Positions 54,025 to 62,946 are shown, numbered from the stretch's first letter. The stretch: DNA of 64,000 bases from Microbacterium oryzae (GCF_009735645.1 NZ_CP032550.1:1488001-1552000), one strand, 5' to 3'. Notes: generated by a model from the sequence alone, not told the origin. Program-made: numbers and translations.

Positions 54025-55148
54025 CCCGTCACCCTCCGTGCCACGCGCGGACCGATGCGCGTGACGATCTCGTAGTTGATGGTGGACGCGGCCTCCGCCC
54101 ACTCCTCGACCGCCGGCGTCCCCGCGCTCGGATCGCCGAAGAGCACGACCTCGTCGCCGATCTCGACGGGAAGGTCGCCCACCTCGACGACGAACTGGTC
54201 CATGGCGATGCGGCCGCAGACGCGCAGGCGCTCCCCGCGGATGGCCACCGGCGCGACATCCGATGCCTGCCGCGGGATGCCATCCGCGTAGCCGAGCGGC
54301 ACGAGCGCGAGGGTCGTCTCGCATGCCGTCCGGTGCACATATCCGTAGGAGACGCCCTGCCCCTCGGACACCCGGCGCACCGCGGCGACCCGGCCGGTGA
54401 GCGTCATGACCGGCCGCAGCCCGAGGTCCGCCGAGGTCGCGTCGTCGAACGGCGAGAGACCGTAGATGCCGAGACCGACGCGCACGGCGTCGAACCGCGC
54501 GGCGGGCAGGCGGATGGCCGCCGCAGTCGCGGCGAGGTGGCGGATGGCCGGGGCCAGGCCCGCCGCCGATGCTGCGGCGAGCGCTCCCTCGAAGACGCCG
54601 ACCTGGTCGAGGTCGTCGGCGTCGCTCGTGCCGGACAGGTGGCTGAAGACGCCCTCGACGACGAGGCGCCCGTCGCGCTCGAGGCGTGCGGCTTCGGCGA
54701 ATGCGTCGGCCCAGTCCGCGGGGGCGAGCCCGTTGCGGCCGAGCCCGGTCTCGACCTTCAGGTGCACACGCGGCGCGCCGGTGCCGGCCGCGTCGCCCGC
54801 ACGGGCGATCGCCTCGAGCTGCGGGATGCGCGAGACGCCGAGCTCGAGGCGGGCGTGCGCCGCGGCGACGAAGTCCTCGTTCGGGTCGTGCAGCCAGGCG
54901 ATGATCGGCGCGTCGATGCCGACGGCGCGCAGGGCGAGCGCCTCGGGGATCTCCGCCACGCCGAGCCGCGTCGCACCGCCCTCGAGCGCTGCGCGGGCGG
55001 CGGTCTCGGCGCCGTGCCCGTAGGCGTCGGCCTTCACGACGGCGATGAACTCGCGCGTGCCGGCGACCTCCCGCAGGTGGCGCACGTTGTGGACGATGGC
55101 GGCGCGGTCGATGACGGCCTCGCGCATGGGCGATTCTCCCCCGCTCAC
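54021..55148 (-). CDS. alr: Alanine racemase
   Basis: A 375-residue PLP enzyme supplying D-alanine for peptidoglycan. The PLP lysine is in VVKADAYGHGAE, the second catalytic Tyr in VSYGYVHRTACE, and RIAMDQFVVEVGD is conserved. GTG 55148 overlaps the acpS stop as GTGA; ATG 55127 (MREAVIDRAAIV), the conserved N-terminus and seven residues shorter, has GGGGGAG before it and is a real alternative. Confidence 0.95.
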   Translation of the reverse strand: MSGGESPMREAVIDRAAIVHNVRHLREVAGTREFIAVVKADAYGHGAETAARAALEGGATRLGVAEIPEALALRAVGIDAPIIAWLHDPNEDFVAAAHARLELGVSRIPQLEAIARAGDAAGTGAPRVHLKVETGLGRNGLAPADWADAFAEAARLERDGRLVVEGVFSHLSGTSDADDLDQVGVFEGALAAASAAGLAPAIRHLAATAAAIRLPAARFDAVRVGLGIYGLSPFDDATSADLGLRPVMTLTGRVAAVRRVSEGQGVSYGYVHRTACETTLALVPLGYADGIPRQASDVAPVAIRGERLRVCGRIAMDQFVVEVGDLPVEIGDEVVLFGDPSAGTPAVEEWAEAASTINYEIVTRIGPRVARRVTG

Positions 55149-55564
55149 GAGGCGGGGCCATCCGTCGGGGCAGCACCCGGACCATCCGTCGCGGCAGCAC
55201 CCGGACCATCCGGCCCCTCGGCGACGACGTACGCGACGGCGAGGCCGGCGTCGTGGGAGAGCGAGAGGTGCACGGCGGTCACGCCGCGGGCGGCGATCGC
55301 GTCGGCGGTGGCGCCGGTGAACTCGAAGCGCGGGGCCTCGCGTTCGCCGTTGCGGGCGACCTCGGCCTCGGTCCAGGTGAGGCCCTCGGATCCGCCGAGC
55401 GCCTTGATGAGCGCCTCCTTCGCGGCGTACCGCGCGGCCAGCGACCGGAGCGGCAGCGGCCGCTCGGCGGGCGTGAAGAGGCGCTCGCGCAGGCGCGGCG
55501 TGCGCGTGAGGGTGCGCTCGAACCGCGCGATGTCGACCACGTCGACGCCGATTCCGACGATCAT
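55145..55564 (-). CDS. acpS: Holo-[acyl-carrier-protein] synthase
   Basis: A 139-residue 4'-phosphopantetheinyl transferase that activates acyl carrier protein. VGIGVDVVDIARFE (Mg-binding Asp), RYAAKEALIKALGG and HLSLSHDAGLAVAYV are diagnostic. Past the usual end the protein has ~24 extra residues (EGPDGPGAAATDGPGAAPTD) encoded by a 24-bp tandem duplication. Start ATG 55564. Confidence 0.94.
   Translation of the reverse strand: MIVGIGVDVVDIARFERTLTRTPRLRERLFTPAERPLPLRSLAARYAAKEALIKALGGSEGLTWTEAEVARNGEREAPRFEFTGATADAIAARGVTAVHLSLSHDAGLAVAYVVAEGPDGPGAAATDGPGAAPTDGPAS
55160..55215. repeat. 24-bp tandem duplication in the acpS 3' end
   Basis: CCATCCGTCGGGGCAGCACC-GGA repeats directly with one change and then begins a third unit; the units encode an APTDGPGA-like tail. 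Confidence 0.75.
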
Positions 55565-55579
55565 GCTGCTGCCCTTCTC

Positions 55580-55664
55580 CCGCCCAGACGACATCGTCTC
55601 ACCGGAAGGACACGCTTTTCCGCGTTGGACGGTGTCGCGTCGGTGAGACGACATCGTCTGGCGG
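55580..55664. repeat. Long inverted repeat with palindromic arms, glmS-acpS gap
   Basis: The left arm (55580-55604) and right arm (55641-55664) are inverted copies around AGACGACATCGTCT, itself a 6+2+6 palindrome. The 36-base centre is not obviously structured. Confidence 0.75.
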
Positions 55665-55705
55665 ATGGTTACGGAGGCCGACGGGACGACGCCCGCGGGG
55701 CCGTA

Positions 55706-55725
55706 CGGGGGCGCGGACGCCCCCG
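55706..55725 (-). terminator. glmS terminator hairpin
   Basis: Arms CGGGGGCG (55706-55713) and CGCCCCCG (55718-55725) with a 4-base loop, 7 bases after the glmS stop. Confidence 0.7.
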
Positions 55726-55732
55726 CACCGGC

Positions 55733-57586
55733 TCACTCGACCGTGACGGACTTCGCGAGGTTGCGGGGCTGGTCGACGTCGAGGCCCTTCGCCGTGGCGA
55801 GGCCCATGGCGAAGATGTGCAGCGGCACGACCGAGAGCACCGGCTCGAACAGCGGTGCTGCGAGCGGCACGCGCAGCACCTCGTCGGCGAAGGGCAGCAC
55901 GGCGGCGTCGCCCTCCTCCGCCACCGCGATCACGCGCGCGCCGCGGGCGCGGATCTCCTCGATGTTCGAGATGACCTTCGAGTGCAGCGTCGCGCCGTCG
56001 CGCGGCGAGGGCACCATGACGAACACCGGCTGACCGGGCTCGATGAGCGCGATCGGCCCGTGCTTCAGCTCGCCGGCGGCGAAGCCCTCCGCGTGGATGT
56101 ACGACAGCTCCTTGAGCTTCAGCGCACCCTCGAGCGCGATCGGGAAGCCCACGTGACGCCCGAGGAACAGCACCGAGCGGGTGTCGGTCATCCAGTGCGC
56201 GAGCTGCTCGATGCGGCCCTGCTCGTTGTCGAGGATCCACTGGATCTTCTCCGGCAGCGCCTCGAGCTCCTCGATCGCCTCCACGCCGACCTCGGCCGAC
56301 AGCGCGCCGCGCACGCGGCCGACATGCAGCGCCAGCAGGTAGAGCGCGGTGATCTGCGCGACGAACGCCTTCGTCGATGCGACCGCCACCTCCGGGCCGG
56401 CGTGCGTGTAGACGATCGCGTCCGACTCGCGCGGGATGGTCGCCCCCTGCGTGTTGCAGATGGAGAGGGTCTTCGCGCCGAGGCGCGCGGCCTCCTTGAC
56501 CGCCATGAGCGTGTCCATCGTCTCGCCCGACTGGCTGATGGACACCACCAGCGTGTCGGGGCCGACGATCGCGTCGCGGTAGCGGAACTCGTGCGCGAGC
56601 TCGACATCGACGGGGATGCGCGCCCACTGCTCGAGCGCGTACTTGCCGACGAGGCCCGCGTAGTACGCCGTGCCGCAGGCGAGGACGATGACCCGGCTGA
56701 CGCCCTGGAACAGCTCGTCCATGCCGTCGAGCTCGGGGATGACGATCTGCCCGTCGTGCACGCGACCCAGCACCGTCTTCGCGACGGCGTCGGGCTCCTC
56801 CGCGACCTCCTTGGCCATGAAGCTCGACCAGCCGCCCTTGTCGGCGGCGGCGGCATCCCACGACACCTCGAACGCCTCGACCTCGACGACGTTGCCGTCG
56901 AAGTCCGTCACCGTCACGCCCTCCGGCGTGATGGCGACGATCTGGTCCTGGCCGATCGCGAGCGCGCGGCGGGTGTGCTCGACGAACGCCGCGACATCCG
57001 ACCCGAGGAAGTTCTCCCCCTCGCCCAGCCCGATGACGAGCGGCGAGTTGCGGCGCGCGCCGACGACGAGGCCCGGGTGGTCCTCGTGCATGGCGAGCAG
57101 CGTGAACGCGCCCTCGAGGCGCGCCACCACCGCGCGGAACGCGGCCTGCAGGTCGCCGCCCGCGACCCGGTACTCGCGGCCCAGCAGCACGGCCGCGACC
57201 TCGGTGTCGGTCTGGCTGCGGAAGGAGTAGCCCTCCGCCTGGAGCTCGGCGCGCAGCGCGGAGAAGTTCTCGATGATGCCGTTGTGGATCACCGCGAGCT
57301 TGTCGTCATCCGCGAGGTGCGGGTGCGCGTTCTCGTCCGTCGGGCCGCCGTGCGTGGCCCAGCGGGTGTGGCCGATGCCGGTCGTGCCCGCGGCGAGCGG
57401 GGTCTCCTCCAGCGTCTCGCGCAGACGAGCGAGCTTGCCCGCCTTCTTGCGCATGCCCAGAGCGCCATCCCGGTCGATGACCGCGATGCCTGCGGAGTCA
57501 TACCCGCGGTACTCCAGACGGGCGAGGCCCGAGAGGAGGATGTCCTGGCTTTCCCGAGGGCCGACGTATCCGACGATTCCACACAT
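55733..57586 (-). CDS. glmS: Glutamine-fructose-6-phosphate aminotransferase
   Basis: A 617-residue enzyme making glucosamine-6-phosphate for peptidoglycan. MCGIVGYVG provides the N-terminal nucleophile Cys after Met removal; GHTRWATHGGPTDENAHPH lies in the glutaminase domain. Two SIS domains follow (ACGTAYYAG, SISQSGETMDTL, LGRHVGFPIALEGALKLKEL, GELKHGPIALI), ending in RNLAKSVTVE. Start ATG 57586. Its gap to acpS contains a terminator and a long inverted repeat, so it is probably a separate unit. Confidence 0.97.
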   Translation of the reverse strand: MCGIVGYVGPRESQDILLSGLARLEYRGYDSAGIAVIDRDGALGMRKKAGKLARLRETLEETPLAAGTTGIGHTRWATHGGPTDENAHPHLADDDKLAVIHNGIIENFSALRAELQAEGYSFRSQTDTEVAAVLLGREYRVAGGDLQAAFRAVVARLEGAFTLLAMHEDHPGLVVGARRNSPLVIGLGEGENFLGSDVAAFVEHTRRALAIGQDQIVAITPEGVTVTDFDGNVVEVEAFEVSWDAAAADKGGWSSFMAKEVAEEPDAVAKTVLGRVHDGQIVIPELDGMDELFQGVSRVIVLACGTAYYAGLVGKYALEQWARIPVDVELAHEFRYRDAIVGPDTLVVSISQSGETMDTLMAVKEAARLGAKTLSICNTQGATIPRESDAIVYTHAGPEVAVASTKAFVAQITALYLLALHVGRVRGALSAEVGVEAIEELEALPEKIQWILDNEQGRIEQLAHWMTDTRSVLFLGRHVGFPIALEGALKLKELSYIHAEGFAAGELKHGPIALIEPGQPVFVMVPSPRDGATLHSKVISNIEEIRARGARVIAVAEEGDAAVLPFADEVLRVPLAAPLFEPVLSVVPLHIFAMGLATAKGLDVDQPRNLAKSVTVE

Positions 57587-57674
57587 GCGCTCAATCCTAG
57601 ATCTGGCGAGGGATCGGTCCCGCCATGATCGAAGGAGGCGGCATCCGCGCTTTTGATGCATCGGCTTCCTGCGC

Positions 57675-57730
57675 TCGCCAGTGCGGGCGACACGCTTCGG
57701 AGTCCGAAACCGTGTCGCCCGCACTGGCGA
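57675..57730. repeat. Palindromic element, copy D (longest)
   Basis: Perfect 20-base arms TCGCCAGTGCGGGCGACACG (57675-57694) and complement (57711-57730), with a nested TTCGG/CCGAA stem around a 3-base tip. It lies 16 bases beyond the tctA stop. Confidence 0.9.
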
Positions 57731-57745
57731 ACCGAGAAAGGGGGG

Positions 57746-59260
57746 TCAGCGGCGCACCGTGATCACCGGGTCCTGCTTCCGGCCACGGCGGAGCGCGGAC
57801 TGGATGAGCGGCAGCACGATCACGATCACGGCGACGAGGATGAGCACGCCGGAGATCGGGCGCGTGATGAACCCGGTCGGGTCGCCGCCGAACAGCAGCA
57901 GTGAGCGGCGGATGCTCGACTCGAGGAGCGAGCCCAGCACGAACGCCAGCACGAGCGGCCCGGGCTCGAACCCGAACTTCTTCATGAGGTAGCCGATCGC
58001 ACCGAACGCGACGACGAGCCCCACGTCGAAGACCGAGTTGTTGATCGTGTACGCGCCGACGAGCGTGATGAGCGCCGTGATCGGGGCGAGGATGGCCGCG
58101 CGCACCCGGAGGACGCGGACGAACAGCCCCACGAGCGGCAGCGACATGATGAGCAGCAGCACGTTGCCGATGTACATCGAGTTCACGACGCCCCAGAAGA
58201 GCTCGGGGTGCTGGTCGACGAGCTGCGGGCCGGGCGTCACGCCCTGGATGAGCAGCGCGCCGAACATGAGCGCCATGGTCGCGTTGGCCGGGATGCCGAG
58301 GGTGAGCAGCGGGATGAACGAGCTCGTCGCGGCCGCGTTGTTGGCGGTCTCGGGGCCCGCGATGCCCTCGACGGCGCCGTGGCCGAAGCGGGAGGGGTCC
58401 TTCGCGCGCTTCTTCTCGACGGCGTAGCCCGCCATCGAGGCGATCGTCGCACCGCCGCCGGGGAGCAGGCCGAGGAGGAAGCCGAGCACCGATCCGCGGG
58501 CGATCGCGCCGGACGACTGGCGCAGCTCGGAGCGGCTCGGCCAGACGTTCGCGACGTGCGCGGGAGCCATGGCCTCGGCGCGGTGGCGCTCCTCGAGGCT
58601 GTAGAGGATCTCGCCGAGGCCGAACAGGCCCATCGCGATCGGCACGAAGTCGATGCCGTCGGCGAGCTGCAGGCTCTCGAACGTGAAGCGCTCGGCGCCC
58701 GTGAACGGGTCGCGGCCGACGGTGGCGAGCAGCAGGCCGATGGCCGCGGCGATGATCGCCTTGAGCTTCGAGCCGCTGGAGATCGTGGCGACGAGGAGGA
58801 TGCCGAGGAGCGCGAGCGCCGCGTACTCGGCGGGCCCGAAGCTCAGGGCCCAGCCGGCGAGGATGGGCGCGAAGATCGTCAGCGCGATGATCGAGACGGT
58901 GCCGCCGACGAACGAGCCGATGGCGGCGATGCCGAGCGCGGTGCCCGCCTTTCCGCGTTTGGCGAGCGCGTACCCGTCGAAGACGGTGACGACCGAGCTC
59001 GCCTCGCCGGGCAGTCGCAGCAGCACCGAGGTGATCGTGCCGCCGTACTGTGCGCCGTAGAAGATGCCCGCGAGCATGATGATCGCCGTGACCGGCTCGA
59101 TCCCGTAGGTGAGCGGCAGCAGGATGGCGATGGTCGCCGCGGGGCCGAGGCCCGGCAGCACGCCGACGAGCATGCCGACGACGACGCCGATGAGGCAGTA
59201 GAGGAGGTTGAGGGGCTCGAAGACGGTCCCGAAGCCGTCGAGCACGGGCTGGAAGTCCAT
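57746..59260 (-). CDS. tctA: Tripartite tricarboxylate-type permease, large subunit TctA
   Basis: A 504-residue membrane protein with about 11-12 helices. LLYCLIGVVVGMLVGVLPGLGPAATIAIL (read in parts) and GFLLGLLPGGGATIASMAGY are the two TctA repeat motifs; GIFYGAQYGGTITSVLLRLPGE is also conserved. It moves carboxylates with TctB and the binding protein TctC. ATG 59260 lies 14 bases after tctB. Neighbours suggest hexarate (glucarate/galactarate) rather than citrate. Confidence 0.94.
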   Translation of the reverse strand: MDFQPVLDGFGTVFEPLNLLYCLIGVVVGMLVGVLPGLGPAATIAILLPLTYGIEPVTAIIMLAGIFYGAQYGGTITSVLLRLPGEASSVVTVFDGYALAKRGKAGTALGIAAIGSFVGGTVSIIALTIFAPILAGWALSFGPAEYAALALLGILLVATISSGSKLKAIIAAAIGLLLATVGRDPFTGAERFTFESLQLADGIDFVPIAMGLFGLGEILYSLEERHRAEAMAPAHVANVWPSRSELRQSSGAIARGSVLGFLLGLLPGGGATIASMAGYAVEKKRAKDPSRFGHGAVEGIAGPETANNAAATSSFIPLLTLGIPANATMALMFGALLIQGVTPGPQLVDQHPELFWGVVNSMYIGNVLLLIMSLPLVGLFVRVLRVRAAILAPITALITLVGAYTINNSVFDVGLVVAFGAIGYLMKKFGFEPGPLVLAFVLGSLLESSIRRSLLLFGGDPTGFITRPISGVLILVAVIVIVLPLIQSALRRGRKQDPVITVRR

Positions 59261-59274
59261 GATGTCTCCGCGCG

Positions 59275-59787
59275 TCAGATGAGGTGAGGGATCGACGTCT
59301 GCAGCGCGACGACGAACACGAGATAGAAGGCGACCGTGATGAGCACGGACCCGACGATGGTCGAGACCCACTTCTCGTGGCCGAGCACGCGCATCCACAG
59401 GAACGCCATCAGCAGCGTCGGGATCTCGAAGCCGATGATCGGCAGCAGCGCGACGAACACGATGAGGCTCGCGAAGCCGGCCGCGGCCATCCACGACGCC
59501 CGCCCGAACTTCTCGCCGTCGCCGCCGTGGCGGCCGACGACGATCTGGATGAGCGAGAGCGCGGCGATGACGATGCTCACGCCGAGCGGCCAGAGGCCCG
59601 GGCCCGGCTGCGCGAGCGAGCCGACGCCGAGACCGACCGCGAGGATGGCGCCGAGCACGCCGACCGCGGCGGTGACGAGGGATGCCGCGAGGTTCGCGAT
59701 CGGCCCCGCCGCGGGCGGGGTGTCGTCGATCGGAAGCGGGGTGGTGTCCTCCGGCGGCGGCACGGGGAGGCGGAAAATACCGGCCAT
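59275..59787 (-). CDS. tctB: Tripartite tricarboxylate transporter small subunit TctB
   Basis: A 170-residue protein with four helices (about 30-52, 62-80, 98-118, 125-165) after a Pro-rich cytoplasmic N-terminus (FRLPVPPPEDTTPLPIDDTP). GSLAQPGPGLWPLGVSIVIA contains the usual G-P-G-x-x-P motif. Preceded by a strong hairpin that may lower its expression relative to tctC. Confidence 0.88.
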   Translation of the reverse strand: MAGIFRLPVPPPEDTTPLPIDDTPPAAGPIANLAASLVTAAVGVLGAILAVGLGVGSLAQPGPGLWPLGVSIVIAALSLIQIVVGRHGGDGEKFGRASWMAAAGFASLIVFVALLPIIGFEIPTLLMAFLWMRVLGHEKWVSTIVGSVLITVAFYLVFVVALQTSIPHLI

Positions 59788-59827
59788 GCGGCGTCCTCTT
59801 CTTCGAGTGGGTCGTGCGGATGGGAGG

Positions 59828-59858
59828 GAGCGCGGCCGGGGATGGCCCGGCCGCGCTC
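59828..59858 (-). terminator. Intra-operon hairpin between tctC and tctB
   Basis: Perfect 13-base arms (59828-59840 and 59846-59858) with loop GATGG, starting 5 bases after the tctC stop. Such stem-loops after binding-protein genes usually stabilise that message or partly terminate it. Confidence 0.75.
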
Positions 59859-59862
59859 GCGC

Positions 59863-60852
59863 TCAGCCCTCGGTGAGCGAGATGTCGTTCTCTTCGACGA
59901 GGGTGCGGTAGGTGTCGGCGAGCTCGGTCCACTCGGAGACGACCTCGTCGCCGGAGATCTCGTGCGGCGTGAGGAGGTTGGTCTCGTTGAGCTGCTGGTA
60001 CGCGTCGGACTCGAGCGCGGCGTCGATGCCCGACACGAGCGCCTCCTGCACGTTCTCCGGCAGGTCCTTCGGGCCGGCGACGGCGCGGTACTGGGCGACG
60101 GGGATGTCGTAGCCCTCCTCGGTCGCGGTCGGCACGTCGGAGAGGTACTCGTTGCGCTCGTCGGAGAAGGTCAGAAGCGGCACGACGGTGCCGGCGTCGA
60201 TCTGCGGCTTCGCCTCGCCGAGCTGGATGGTCGCGACCTGCACCTGGTTGCCCATCACGGCGGTGAGGGCGGGCGAGCCCGAGTCGAAGGGCACCGCGGT
60301 GCCCTCGATGCCGGCCTCGGCGAACAGGATGGCCTGGGCCAGCTGCGATCCCGTGCCCACGCCGGTCGTGCCATAGGACAGGTTCTCGGCGCCCTTGAGG
60401 TCTTCCAGGCTCGTGAAGCCCGAGTCCTTGCTCGCGACGAGCACGTAGTCGTCCTGCGACAGGCCCTTCAGCACGGTGAGCTCGTCGAGGCTCACGGCCT
60501 CGTTCTCGCTGACGGCGAGCGGCGTGATGGTGATGAGCGAGGCGTTCAGCAGCACGAGGTTGTAGCCGTCGGGCTTGGTGCCGGCGACCTCCTCGGTCGC
60601 GAGCGCGCCGTTTGCGCCGGGCTTGTTGACGACGGGCACGGCGACGCCGAGCTCGTCGGACATGCCCTCGGCGACGGCGCGGGCGATGAGGTCGGTCGAG
60701 CCGCCGGCGGCCTGGCCGACGGTGAGGGTGATGGGGCCGGTGGGGAACTCCTCCTCCGAGCCTCCGCCGGAGGAGATGTTGCCGCCGCACGCGGTGAGAG
60801 CGAGGGCGCTGGCGGCGAGGATGCCGAGTCCGGCGAGACGGTAGGCGTTCAT
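59863..60852 (-). CDS. tctC: Tricarboxylate-type substrate-binding lipoprotein TctC
   Basis: A 329-residue Bug/TTT-family binding protein. Lipoprotein signal ends ALTACGG. PTGPITLTVGQAAGGSTDLIAR and VVNKPGANGALATEEV are the conserved ligand-carboxylate loops. GAAAGGA precedes the start ATG 60852. First gene of the transport operon, divergent from the LysR gene. Confidence 0.93.
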   Translation of the reverse strand: MNAYRLAGLGILAASALALTACGGNISSGGGSEEEFPTGPITLTVGQAAGGSTDLIARAVAEGMSDELGVAVPVVNKPGANGALATEEVAGTKPDGYNLVLLNASLITITPLAVSENEAVSLDELTVLKGLSQDDYVLVASKDSGFTSLEDLKGAENLSYGTTGVGTGSQLAQAILFAEAGIEGTAVPFDSGSPALTAVMGNQVQVATIQLGEAKPQIDAGTVVPLLTFSDERNEYLSDVPTATEEGYDIPVAQYRAVAGPKDLPENVQEALVSGIDAALESDAYQQLNETNLLTPHEISGDEVVSEWTELADTYRTLVEENDISLTEG

Positions 60853-60984
60853 GTCGGGTCCTTTCGGTCGGGCATCGCTGCCCGCTTCTCGGGTGCCCAC
60901 TGCTGTGTGGGGCAGTTCACCAGATTATGGAGATCGTCGATGCCCGTCCAAGCCCGTCTTCGCATGGCGCGATACCCTCACGGC

Positions 60985-61899
60985 ATGGACTTCACGCTCG
61001 ATCAGGTGCGCTGCTTCATCGCGGTCGCGGAGGAGCTGCACTTCGGTCGCGCGGCCGAGCGACTGCGGATGACGCAGCCGCCGCTCAGCCGCCAGATCCA
61101 GCGTCTCGAGGCGCTGCTGGGGGTCTCGCTGCTCGACCGCGACAACCGCCGGGTCGCCCTCACCGAGGCGGGCCACGCGTTCCTCCGGGAGAGCCGCGAG
61201 ATCATGGCGGCCGTCGAGCGCGCGCCGTCGACCGCGCGCGAGGTGGCGGCGGGGCGCAGTGGCATCGTGCGGATCGGCTTCACCGCGGCCTCGGGCTACA
61301 GCGTGCTCGGCCCCCTGCTCAATCTCATCTCCGATGCTCTGCCGCGCGTGCGGATTGAGCTCGAGGAGCTGGTGACGGGGCAGCAGATGACGGCGATCGA
61401 GAACGGATCGCTCGACCTCGGCCTCGCCCGCCCGCCCTTCGACGTCAAGGAGTTCGGCTCCCGTCTCCTCCTCGCGGAGGATCTCGTCCTCGCGGTCCCC
61501 TTCGGCCATCCGCTCGCCCATGCCGAGAAGCCGCCGACCGCGGCCCAGCTGCAGCAGGAGCCGCTCGTCATGCACTCCCCCACGCGTGCGCGGTACTTCT
61601 ACGACCTCGCCGTGCGGATGTTGCCCGTCGACCACGGCCGGGTCGAGCACGTCGTGAGCCAGATCGCCACGATGGTGGCGCTGGTCGGAGCGGGCCGCGG
61701 CATCGCTTTCGTGCCCGCGTCCGCGCGGCTCCTCGGCATCCACGGCGTCTCGTACGTCGGGCTCGGCGATGTCGGGCGCGACGCCGTGCAGCTGCACGCG
61801 ATCTGGAATCGCGCGAGCGGCAACCCCGCTCTGCAGCGCGTCGTGGAGCTGCTGAGGGAGCTGCCCGACGATGCACTCGGGGCATCGAACCATCCATAG
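60985..61899 (+). CDS. LysR family transcriptional regulator
   Basis: A 304-residue regulator. Winged helix LDQVRCFIAVAEELHFGRAA and the recognition helix RMTQPPLSRQIQRLEALLGV are canonical; the rest is the ligand-binding fold. Placed between divergent tctC and downstream kdgD, it probably controls both in response to hexarate or an intermediate. Start ATG 60985 chosen at MDFTLDQV; ATG 60964 would add seven residues. Confidence 0.92.
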   Translation: MDFTLDQVRCFIAVAEELHFGRAAERLRMTQPPLSRQIQRLEALLGVSLLDRDNRRVALTEAGHAFLRESREIMAAVERAPSTAREVAAGRSGIVRIGFTAASGYSVLGPLLNLISDALPRVRIELEELVTGQQMTAIENGSLDLGLARPPFDVKEFGSRLLLAEDLVLAVPFGHPLAHAEKPPTAAQLQQEPLVMHSPTRARYFYDLAVRMLPVDHGRVEHVVSQIATMVALVGAGRGIAFVPASARLLGIHGVSYVGLGDVGRDAVQLHAIWNRASGNPALQRVVELLRELPDDALGASNHP

Positions 61900-61923
61900 T
61901 TTGGCTTGGACAGGTATGGTTCG
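61886..61923 (+). promoter_or_regulatory. Inverted repeat around the kdgD promoter
   Basis: CGAACCAT (61886-61893) and ATGGTTCG (61916-61923) flank a possible -35 TTGGAC (61906-61911); a weak -10 TAGCGT is at 61931. The left arm overlaps the LysR stop region. Candidate operator for the adjacent LysR or another regulator. Confidence 0.45.
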
Positions 61924-61990
61924 GCGCGCTTAGCGTGGCAGTGATCCGACCGACGCCGGTGTCGCCGGCACTGCCTTCAGGAGCACACTC

Positions 61991-62926
61991 GTGGCACACT
62001 TCACCCCCGCCGAGCTGACGGCCCATCTCAAGGATGGCCTCCTCTCCTTCCCCGTCACCGCCTTCACCGCGGACCTGCAGTTCGACGAGCGCGCGTACCG
62101 CGAGCACGTGGAGTGGCAGTCGAGCTTCGGCGTCGCGGGCCTGTTCGCCGCGGGCGGCACGGGCGAGGGCTTCAGCCTCAGCCCCGCGGAGTCGGCCGCG
62201 GTCGTGCGCGCCGCCGTCGAGTCGTCGCGCCCCGAGGTCCCCGTGCTCGCCTCCGCCGGCGGCGCGACCTGGCAGGCCGTCGAGAACGCCCGCGCGGCCG
62301 AGGAGGCCGGCGCCGAGGGCCTCCTCGTGCTGCCGCCGTACCTCACCGAGTGCGACCAGCGCGGTCTCGAGGCCCACGTCGACGCCATCGCGTCGGCGAC
62401 GAACCTCGCGATCATCGTCTACAACCGCGGCAACGGCATCTACTCGGCCGAGACCGTCGCGCGCCTCGCGGAGAAGCACGAGAACTTCATCGGCTTCAAA
62501 GACGCCATCGGCGACATCGAGCACCTCGCCAAGGTCTACAGCCGCAACGGCGACCGCCTCTTCTACCTCGGCGGCCTCCCCACGGCCGAGACGTTCGCGC
62601 TGCCGCTCCTGCAGATGGGCCTCAGCACCTACTCGTCGGCGATCTTCAACTTCCTGCCCGAGTTCGCGCTCGAGTTCTACAGCGACGTGCGCGCCCTCGA
62701 CCGCACCGCCGTCACCGAGAAGCTGACGAACTTCGTGCTGCCCTACCTCGACATCCGCGATCGCGTGCGCGGCTACGGCGTCTCCATCGTCAAGGCGGGC
62801 CTCCGCGCCGTCGGCCGCGACGCCGGACCCGTCCGCCCGCCGCTGCAGGACCTCACCGAGCAGGACTTCGCCGACCTCTCGGCGCTCATCGAGCGAGCCG
62901 GCGTCCGCCAGCCCGCCGCCGTCTGA
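61991..62926 (+). CDS. kdgD: 5-dehydro-4-deoxyglucarate dehydratase
   Basis: A 311-residue DapA-like aldolase-fold enzyme that dehydrates and decarboxylates 5-keto-4-deoxyglucarate to 2-oxoglutarate semialdehyde. LLSFPVTAFTADLQFDERAY, AAGGTGEGFSLSPAE and the Schiff-base lysine in NFIGFKDAIGDIEHL are visible; IVYNRGNGIYSAET carries the family Tyr. Start GTG 61991 after CAGGAG. The next gene encodes the enzyme for its product. Confidence 0.93.
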   Translation: MAHFTPAELTAHLKDGLLSFPVTAFTADLQFDERAYREHVEWQSSFGVAGLFAAGGTGEGFSLSPAESAAVVRAAVESSRPEVPVLASAGGATWQAVENARAAEEAGAEGLLVLPPYLTECDQRGLEAHVDAIASATNLAIIVYNRGNGIYSAETVARLAEKHENFIGFKDAIGDIEHLAKVYSRNGDRLFYLGGLPTAETFALPLLQMGLSTYSSAIFNFLPEFALEFYSDVRALDRTAVTEKLTNFVLPYLDIRDRVRGYGVSIVKAGLRAVGRDAGPVRPPLQDLTEQDFADLSALIERAGVRQPAAV

Positions 62927-62946
62927 TTCGAAAGGACTCCCTTCCT

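Noticed and set aside
57746..60790. 1014-codon frame spanning tctA, tctB and tctC
   Set aside because: Only the part from 59260 down is TctA; the upstream part is an out-of-frame shadow of tctB/tctC (Arg-rich), so it is not a fusion.
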